From contig JAESQE010000116.1 in the NCBI GenBank assembly GCA_016765335.1, positions 17,462-23,018 on the forward strand: a DNA stretch of 5,557 nucleotides, in the 5' to 3' direction. The first letter of the stretch is position 1. The number at the start of each line of letters is the position of its first letter. The notes under the pieces were generated by a model that was given only the letters and a program-made list of their open reading frames with translations, had not been told where the DNA came from and ran no database searches. Made by a program: the position numbers and the translations under genes. The stretch comes from Planctomycetaceae bacterium. Lineage in GTDB: Bacteria; Planctomycetota; Planctomycetia; Planctomycetales; Planctomycetaceae. Below are positions 1 to 5,557 of this stretch, in pieces.

Positions 1-2116
1 CATCGTCTTCTTCTTTGCAGACGACCAAACGACCAGCACCATCGGCTGTTATGGTAACCCGGTGATCAAAACGCCGAACATTGATGCCTTAGCTGAGCGC
101 GGAACCAGATTTGAAAACGCATACGTCAGCCAGGCAATTTGCTGGGTCAGTCGAACCACAATTCTTACCGGGCTGACTGGTCGCAGTTATGGTACCCCGT
201 CAAATCCGGAACTGGCTCGTCCCGATGCAGTCGCCCATTTGTATTCCGACATTTTGCGTAACAACGGTTATCGCACGGGCTACTTTGGAAAATGGCATGC
301 AAAAATGCCCAAAGGTTATAAGAAGGAAGATCACTTCGATGAATTTGAAGCAATTGGTCGCAACCCGTTTTACAAAAAACAACCCGATGGCAGTTTGCGA
401 CACGAAACAGAACTGATTGTTGATCGTGGTATTGATTTCATCAAATCACAACCCAAAGACAAACCCTTTGCATTAAACATGTGGTTCAATGCTTGTCACG
501 CTGAAGATAGTGATCGACGTCCCGGGATTGGACATTTTCCGTGGCCACGTGCAGTTGATGGAATGTACGATGACATAGAAATCGCGGCACCACGTTTGAA
601 TGATCCCGAAATTTTCAATCGTCAACCAGAGTTTCTCAAAACGACCATCAATCGTGAACGCTACTTCTGGCGATGGAATACCGATGAAAAATATCAGACG
701 AACATGAAAGCTTATTATCGCATGGTCAGCGGAATCGATAATGCAATCGGTCGTTTCATGCGGGAACTAATCAAAGCTGGACTGGCTGATAATACGATCA
801 TCGTTTACTCGGCTGACAATGGTTATTACATGGCAAATCGAGGCATGGCGGGCAAGTGGTCGCACTACGAAGAAGGCATCAAGGTGCCTTTGATTGTCGC
901 AGATCCGCGTGTCCCCAAAGAACAGCGTGGCAAGGTGAGCGATGCCCTGGCACTGAACCTGGATCTCCCTGCAACGTTTCTCGATTGGGCAGGTGTTGAA
1001 ATTCCCCAAAGATATCAGGGACACAGTCTGCGACCGATTGTTGACAATGGAAAACCGGCCAACTGGCGAACCGAAACTTTTCATGAACACTTTGCTGTCC
1101 GAAATCGCATCCCTGCATTTGAAGGATTACGCAACGAAAACTTCAAATACGTTCGATATTTTGATCATGGCAACTACGAATTTCTTCACGACCTGAAAAA
1201 CGATCCTGACGAACTGGTCAATCTTGCCAAGCATCCGGAACATGCAAAAATACTTCAGGAAATGCGAGACCGAACCACCAAACGTGTCAACGAACTAGGC
1301 GGACCACTCGATCCACTTAAGGGAAACTTCACTGCTTCCACGGTTCCACATCCCCAGGCTTCAGCTGCTGTCAGCGCTCGAGCAGACAAAGACGGTTTCA
1401 TCAGCGTATTCGATGGAAAATCATTACGCCAATGGAATGGTGACCGAAAGTACTGGTCGGTTGAAGATGGTGCATTGACAGGAAAAACCGATGGCACACT
1501 GAAGATGAACCGATTCATCACCTGGAAACATTCAACGATTCGGAATTTTGATTTACGTGTTAAAGTAAAGGTCACAGCTGGCGGAAACAGCGGACTCCAG
1601 TACCGTGGAACATCGCGACCAGATCTCGGCCTGGATGTTGTTACTGGCTACCAATGTGATGTTGTTGCGAACAATCCGAACTATAACGGGATGCTTTATG
1701 AAGAAAAGGGGCGTCGTATTTTGTCTCATACTGGTGAGAAAGTGATCATTGATCCTACAGGTCAACCTTGGGTTGTTGGCAAAATGGATGTCAAAGAATT
1801 TGCTCCCAACGAATGGCACGATTATCGCGTACTGGTTCAAGGAAACTATCATCAGCACTGGATTGATGGTCACAAAACGGCAGACCTGATCGATTTGGAT
1901 CCCAACGGAAGAAGCCTCGAAGGGGTGCTCGCTGTGCAAGTACATGTGGGGCCGGAAATGAAAATTCAGTACAAAGATTTCAAGATCAAACATCTCGCTG
2001 ACAATCTTCCGCTTAAAAATTCAGAAGACAACCCCATCCCCGAAGACTCCTACGGCGTACGTCCCCAAGGTAGACTCCCTAAGGATTGGAAGCCACCAGT
2101 CTACGGCAAACGGTGA
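1..2116 (+). CDS. Sulfatase (S1 / alkaline-phosphatase superfamily) fused to a C-terminal DUF1080 domain, 5' partial
   Basis: Predicted secreted sulfatase that hydrolyses sulfate esters, probably on a glycan; the exact substrate cannot be read from sequence. The frame is open from base 2 and ends at TGA 2114-2116, giving 704 visible residues. The signal peptide and true start lie upstream, so the GTG at 62 is internal. Counting from base 2, the frame opens inside the first sulfatase motif (IVFFFADDQ, metal-binding D7 and D8). The formylglycine site is C47-W-V-S-R51, followed by TTILTG. Then come FGKWH (K97, H99), NACHAED, SADNG (D272, N273) and GKWSHYEEG (K285, H288), so the active-site set looks complete. 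A sulfatase C-terminal segment (YEFLHDLKNDPDELVNL) starts near 392. After a linker, residues about 464-665 form a DUF1080 / 3-keto-disaccharide hydrolase domain (VFDGKSL, WSVEDGALTG, NSGLQYRG, EWHDYRVLVQG). Oddity: Val stands where the C-x-P/A-x-R motif normally has Pro or Ala. Family assignment is very secure; activity and substrate are inferred. No clear terminator follows. Confidence 0.95.
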   Translation, partial: IVFFFADDQTTSTIGCYGNPVIKTPNIDALAERGTRFENAYVSQAICWVSRTTILTGLTGRSYGTPSNPELARPDAVAHLYSDILRNNGYRTGYFGKWHAKMPKGYKKEDHFDEFEAIGRNPFYKKQPDGSLRHETELIVDRGIDFIKSQPKDKPFALNMWFNACHAEDSDRRPGIGHFPWPRAVDGMYDDIEIAAPRLNDPEIFNRQPEFLKTTINRERYFWRWNTDEKYQTNMKAYYRMVSGIDNAIGRFMRELIKAGLADNTIIVYSADNGYYMANRGMAGKWSHYEEGIKVPLIVADPRVPKEQRGKVSDALALNLDLPATFLDWAGVEIPQRYQGHSLRPIVDNGKPANWRTETFHEHFAVRNRIPAFEGLRNENFKYVRYFDHGNYEFLHDLKNDPDELVNLAKHPEHAKILQEMRDRTTKRVNELGGPLDPLKGNFTASTVPHPQASAAVSARADKDGFISVFDGKSLRQWNGDRKYWSVEDGALTGKTDGTLKMNRFITWKHSTIRNFDLRVKVKVTAGGNSGLQYRGTSRPDLGLDVVTGYQCDVVANNPNYNGMLYEEKGRRILSHTGEKVIIDPTGQPWVVGKMDVKEFAPNEWHDYRVLVQGNYHQHWIDGHKTADLIDLDPNGRSLEGVLAVQVHVGPEMKIQYKDFKIKHLADNLPLKNSEDNPIPEDSYGVRPQGRLPKDWKPPVYGKR

Positions 2117-2198
2117 GATCAGATTCTGTTCTGAAAATATTCCACAACACGAATTGACGGTATACAATTTCAATTCACTGGCACAGAATTTCTGCACT

Positions 2199-2250
2199 GT
2201 TTAATTACGCGGTATTAGCTTAACGTTTAATTACGCGGTATTAGCTTAAC
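2199..2250. repeat. Exact tandem duplication of a 26-base unit
   Basis: Bases 2199-2224 and 2225-2250 are identical and directly adjacent. The unit begins gtttaattacgcg and ends ttagcttaac. Each unit has a loose dyad (taat..cgcg..atta), and the junction of the copies contains the palindrome aacgtt (2222-2227). The repeat begins 82 bases after the sulfatase stop. It could be a duplicated operator or processing site, part of a dispersed repeat family, or simply a recent slippage duplication; the sequence alone does not decide. Its existence is certain and its role unknown. Confidence 0.97.
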
Positions 2251-2320
2251 TAATGTTAAATGTCAGCTGTCTTACTTGCGTTCAAAATCCCAATCGGGAA
2301 ACAAGTGAAAGATGGCAAAT

Positions 2321-2472
2321 AATTTTCACCACGGAGGCACAGAGAACACCGAGCTAGAAAAAAGAAACTCGAAAACAACCAGGATAACTTAAGAGACATA
2401 CCGTCTCGTTTTGCGATGAATAACGAATCGTCTAAGTATTTCTCTGTGGCCTCTGTGCCTCCGTGGTTAATT
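2321..2472. repeat. MITE-like or REP-like palindromic element with 16-base perfect inverted ends
   Basis: The left arm ccacggaggcacagag (2329-2344) is the perfect reverse complement of ctctgtgcctccgtgg (2451-2466). Similarity continues inward with mismatches (aacaccgag on the left against gccacagag from the right arm). It also continues outward to aatt at both edges (2321-2324 and 2469-2472), with a two-base offset. The roughly 105-base centre is non-coding and has a small hairpin (gagac 2393-2397, gtctc 2403-2407). From general knowledge, 'ccacggaggcacagag'-type sequences recur as dispersed intergenic palindromes in planctomycetes and several other phyla; I cannot count copies here. There is no transposase inside, so it would be non-autonomous. 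No T run follows either arm, so intrinsic termination is not supported, although the transcript could fold into a long stem. I see no certain target-site duplication. Confidence 0.75.
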
Positions 2473-2662
2473 CTACTTATTCCTATTTGATTCCAGCTAC
2501 GCTGAACGAAACGTCAAAGAATGGTATCTCAAGAATTGTCTTTCCGCCTGCCAATTTACGGAAGATGCAATAGATAGGTGCATGCGGTGTGTGCCATGTG
2601 ACTGAATTGTACGTTCCCATCCGCATCGCAAATATGGATTTCTCAGAATAGCCTACTTTTTA

Positions 2663-5557
2663 ATGAGTAATAAAATGCCTCAGCAAGTTGCACAAAATAA
2701 AATCGCATTGATTGCAATCCTGCTCGGAGTCTTCGTCGTACTTGGATACTTTGCGTATCAGAGGTCAGCCAAACAACAAATTGACAATGACGATCATTCC
2801 GAAACGAATCAGATTGTACTCACTCAGAGTGATTTAACTGAGTTATTGGAAACAAAGAATTTAGGAATTGCCCTGTTGGAAAACGAAAAGCTTGAACAAA
2901 GCATCGCTAAATTCAAAGAAGTCATTCAGAAATCGCCAACCGAACCGCTAGGCCCCCAGAATTTAAGCGTTTCATTGCTAATGCAGCTCGAAGCAGAGGC
3001 TACACGGAAATCGAAAGAAGATTTGAACCGCCTGATTGAACAAACCAGACAGGCCGTTAAGCAGCTACAATCAATTGAGCCTGACTCAGCTACACCTTAC
3101 CTGTTTTCGGCCAAGTTAGCTGGTATCGAAAATCAAAACGACACTCAGATTGCTCAATTACTTGAGGCAACTCAACGCGATCAGAATGCCCCAACAATTT
3201 GGTATGCGTTATATAAGTCTTATGTGCAATCTGATTCCTCTGAAAACAACAAACAGGCCGCAGTTGCCTTGCTCAAAGCCCATCACTTAGATCAGAAGAA
3301 TCTATTTTTACTGACTGAATTACTTCTATTGCAATCACAAGAAAAAGATCTTGCGGTTAAGCAATCATTAACGTTAACACTCAATGTGATCCAACCATTT
3401 ATCCCCAGCATTAAAAAAATGACACGTCTGGATGCCAATGCGTTGATTGAAGAAACATTGATACTGATTAATGAGAATTCAGATGCTGCCCAATGGAAAC
3501 AGGCCACACGTAATATTCGCATTTTAGTGAATGTCCTCAAACCGGAAGATCTATTACAAAGTGATCGACGCCGTATCTCCAAAAACATGCTTGAGTATAT
3601 CAAGTTTCAGTTTTCAGATTCATTAACCAAACAGATACTAGAAATCGAAACAACACAAAACGACATTCTTGCCATCAAATTCACAAAACCTGATCCCAAT
3701 AATCCGTTTCCGGAATCCTCTTCGATACGCTCTTTTCAGCTGGGCGATTTCAACCTGGATAACAAAACGGAAATTATCGTTCTCACAGACAATCAATTAG
3801 CAGTCTGGTCTCAAACCGGCAATAACTCTCAATGGGAGCAAATCACACAATTCTCGTTCGAACAACCAGCCGAGTCATTTATTCTCGTTGACCTGGACGG
3901 CGATATCGAACAAGAACAAAACACCACAATCCTCAATAAGTCGGTAAACCCTCGACTGCAAACTGGTCCACAATACGATGCTGACTTAGATGTCATTCTG
4001 ATCGGTGCCAATGGAATCAGAATGCTGGAAAACATCCGGGATGCCAAAACTGGTGTGCGGAGCCTCGTTCTCGTCAATAAGAGTCCGTTATTGAAAGAGC
4101 TTGCTTCAGCAAAGAAAGTTCTGCCAATCGATTTTGACCACGATGGCGATTTGGATTTATGTATCGCGATTCAAAATGGACTGACATTGTGGAAGCAACT
4201 TTCTGCATTTGAATTTCAGCAAGTCAGTCATGAATCGATTCTGCCCAAGCAGGAAATTGATGTCCATTCTCTGATTGCTGTCGACTGGGACCGGGATGTA
4301 GATTTGGATATTGTCGTCGGAACCAGTCAAGGTCAGCACCTTGGCCTGCTCGAAAACATGAAGCACGGTCGGTTTCGCTGGAAAGAATTTGCGATCGATC
4401 AATTAGCCGAAGGAGCAATCGCAGATTTACAGGTGCTTGATTTCGATGCCAACGCATCATGGGATTTGTTATTAGCAACACAAGCAGGAATTCAAGCCGT
4501 GTCCACTGAAACCTCTGCAACTGGTAATGTCACATTGTCTCCAGCAAAGAAGATTTCACAAATACCTTCTACTGGAATACATCTTTCAGATTTTGACAAT
4601 AACGGATGGCTGGATATTCTTTCGCAGGGCGAAAAAACTCAGCAGATTTTACTCGCAGATGCCCGTGGAACTTTCTCTGAACAAATTCCTGTTTCCGATT
4701 TAGAGTCAATACGTTTAAGTCGCAGTGCAGATTTCGACCGTGATGGTGATTTAGATCTTTGTGTTCTTGGCTCCAACTCTAGTCAATCAGGCAACAACTC
4801 GATCCAGATCTTGCATAATCAGGGTGGCAATAAAAATCATTGGTTCGAAATTGGACTTCGTGCAGAGCAAATCAAAGGGAATCAGCGATCTGAAAGTGGA
4901 AGAGTTAATCATTACGGAATTGGCAGCCTGCTGGAACTGAAAGCGGGGCGTCTGTTCCAGCCCCGCACAATCACGTCACAAACAACTCATTTCGGTTTAG
5001 GGCAACATGCTCAGGCAGATGTACTTCGAATATTATGGACCAACGGAATCCCAATTAATGTTATCGAGCCGGAAACCAATTCGCGTCTTTACGAAAAACA
5101 GACTCTCAAAGGATCTTGCCCTTACTTATACGCATGGAATGGTCAGAAGTATGATTTCGTTACCGATTTGTTGTGGGCAGCACCGCTGGGGTTAATCACA
5201 CCAACCGGTTCGATTGCTCCACACCGTGAATGGGAGTATTTGCTGATCACGGGAGACCAGCTGAAACCTCAAGCTGGCAGTTACAATCTGCAAATCACAG
5301 AAGAGCTTTGGGAAGCAGCTTACTTCGACACGGTTCAGTTGATTGCCATTGATCACCCGGCTGATGTGCAAATCTATTCTAATGAAAAGGTGGGGCCAGC
5401 TCATCTTGCAACATTTGGAATTCATACCGTTCAAAATGCGAGACAACCCAAATCGATTGTCAATCAACACGATGACAACTTGTTGGAGCTTGTTTCCAAG
5501 CGGGATGATCTTTACGCCAAAGCTTTTCATACAAAACAAGTACAAGGCATTGTCGAA
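2663..5557 (+). CDS. Membrane-anchored TPR-like / FG-GAP (VCBS) repeat / ASPIC-UnbV (CRTAC1-like) protein, 3' partial
   Basis: Uninterrupted frame of 965 codons running off the window end. ATG 2663 is the first standard start after the in-frame TGA at 2603-2605; no Shine-Dalgarno sequence is visible, and ATG 2675 (M5) is an alternative. Residues 14-32 form one hydrophobic helix (ALIAILLGVFVVLGYFAY) after a short polar start, with no evident cleavage site, so a signal anchor with the bulk outside the cytoplasm is likely. Residues about 57-330 are helical with TPR-like units, clearest at 66-99. FG-GAP/VCBS calcium loops begin at D362 (degenerate), D410 (split by an insertion), D490 (DFDHDGDLD), D541 (DWDRDVDLD), D593 (degenerate), D643 (DFDNNGWLD) and D690 (DFDRDGDLD), consistent with a beta-propeller. 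An ASPIC/UnbV domain spans about 725-815 (NHWFEIGL, G752-I-G754, HFGLG at 776-780, LRILWTNG). An extension starts at C819 (CPYLYAWNGQKYDFVTD). It is probably a surface or periplasmic binding or scaffold protein; no enzymatic motif is seen. Architecture is secure, function unknown. Confidence 0.93.
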   Translation, partial: MSNKMPQQVAQNKIALIAILLGVFVVLGYFAYQRSAKQQIDNDDHSETNQIVLTQSDLTELLETKNLGIALLENEKLEQSIAKFKEVIQKSPTEPLGPQNLSVSLLMQLEAEATRKSKEDLNRLIEQTRQAVKQLQSIEPDSATPYLFSAKLAGIENQNDTQIAQLLEATQRDQNAPTIWYALYKSYVQSDSSENNKQAAVALLKAHHLDQKNLFLLTELLLLQSQEKDLAVKQSLTLTLNVIQPFIPSIKKMTRLDANALIEETLILINENSDAAQWKQATRNIRILVNVLKPEDLLQSDRRRISKNMLEYIKFQFSDSLTKQILEIETTQNDILAIKFTKPDPNNPFPESSSIRSFQLGDFNLDNKTEIIVLTDNQLAVWSQTGNNSQWEQITQFSFEQPAESFILVDLDGDIEQEQNTTILNKSVNPRLQTGPQYDADLDVILIGANGIRMLENIRDAKTGVRSLVLVNKSPLLKELASAKKVLPIDFDHDGDLDLCIAIQNGLTLWKQLSAFEFQQVSHESILPKQEIDVHSLIAVDWDRDVDLDIVVGTSQGQHLGLLENMKHGRFRWKEFAIDQLAEGAIADLQVLDFDANASWDLLLATQAGIQAVSTETSATGNVTLSPAKKISQIPSTGIHLSDFDNNGWLDILSQGEKTQQILLADARGTFSEQIPVSDLESIRLSRSADFDRDGDLDLCVLGSNSSQSGNNSIQILHNQGGNKNHWFEIGLRAEQIKGNQRSESGRVNHYGIGSLLELKAGRLFQPRTITSQTTHFGLGQHAQADVLRILWTNGIPINVIEPETNSRLYEKQTLKGSCPYLYAWNGQKYDFVTDLLWAAPLGLITPTGSIAPHREWEYLLITGDQLKPQAGSYNLQITEELWEAAYFDTVQLIAIDHPADVQIYSNEKVGPAHLATFGIHTVQNARQPKSIVNQHDDNLLELVSKRDDLYAKAFHTKQVQGIVE

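Larger units (their letters stand above)
2117..2662. other. Intergenic region without a convincing gene
   Basis: This 546-base AT-rich gap separates two plus-strand genes. It contains the 26-base tandem duplication and the inverted-repeat element listed separately. The remaining parts (2117-2198, 2251-2320, 2473-2662) show no recognisable gene or RNA. A 5-base stem (tcaga 2119-2123, tctga 2130-2134) just after the sulfatase stop, and another (ttaac 2246-2250, gttaa 2255-2259), are AT-rich and lack a following T run, so I do not call terminators. No good -35/-10 pair stands out before the gene at 2663, and promoter consensus is poorly defined in planctomycetes. The promoter of the downstream gene presumably lies in 2473-2662. 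Confidence 0.8.

Noticed and set aside
62..64. GTG as the true start of the sulfatase
   Set aside because: The frame is open upstream to the window edge and encodes the conserved ADDQ metal-binding motif before this codon, so the real start is outside the window.
767..1993. Minus-strand ORFs of 79-146 codons inside the sulfatase gene
   Set aside because: They are antisense shadows of conserved sulfatase and DUF1080 sequence, with no recognisable domain or ribosome binding site.
2119..2140. Intrinsic terminator after the sulfatase
   Set aside because: The stem is 5 base pairs, AT-rich, with a 6-base loop and is followed by aaatatt, not a T run.
2199..2250. Fragment of 16S rRNA
   Set aside because: The reverse complement contains gctaataccgcgt, resembling a conserved 16S segment, but the match is only about 13 bases and the flanks do not continue it; most likely coincidence.
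2312..2392. 26-codon plus-strand ORF beginning MANNFHHGGTENTE
   Set aside because: It overlaps the left arm of the palindromic element; the HHGGTENTE peptide is simply the translation of that repeat, a known source of spurious gene calls.
2607..2638. Promoter with ttgtac (2607-2612) and tatgga (2633-2638) before the large gene
   Set aside because: The spacing of 20 bases is too long for a good sigma-70-type promoter and both boxes are poor matches.
3292..5545. Several minus-strand ORFs of about 80-117 codons inside the large gene
   Set aside because: They lie opposite a continuous plus-strand frame with clear TPR-like, FG-GAP and ASPIC/UnbV motifs, and their translations show no family features.

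Overview
This window most likely comes from a planctomycete (Planctomycetota), perhaps a marine, moderate-GC member related to Gimesia or Rubinisphaera. The evidence is family-level. There is a sulfatase fused to a DUF1080 (3-keto-disaccharide hydrolase) domain, and a large membrane-anchored protein with TPR-like, FG-GAP/VCBS and ASPIC/UnbV regions. Between them lies a short palindrome built on a 'ccacggaggcacagag' sequence. All three are common in that phylum. The genus is a guess.

Layout: (1) Positions 1-2116 hold the 3'-truncated-at-nothing, 5'-truncated plus-strand sulfatase-DUF1080 gene; its N-terminal export signal lies before the window. (2) Positions 2117-2662 are a 546-base AT-rich intergenic region. 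It contains an exact 26-base tandem duplication (2199-2250) and a roughly 150-base element with inverted-repeat ends (2321-2472), and no convincing gene. (3) From 2663 to the window end runs an uninterrupted plus-strand reading frame of 965 codons with no stop inside the window. It encodes a signal-anchor segment, a helical TPR-like region, about seven FG-GAP/VCBS calcium-loop repeats, an ASPIC/UnbV domain, and an extension beginning C-P-Y-L-Y-A-W-N-G.

Both genes read in the same direction, but the long repeat-bearing gap suggests separate transcription units. The sulfatase would act outside the cytoplasm on sulfated glycans such as algal polysaccharides, with the DUF1080 domain binding or cleaving sugar. 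The second protein looks like a surface or periplasmic scaffold or binding protein of unknown partner. Nothing in the sequence ties the two into one pathway. I see no RNA gene, CRISPR array, transposase, phage gene or defence system. The most unusual points are the non-consensus sulfatase active-site motif, the two intergenic repeats, and a calcium loop split by an insertion in the second protein.
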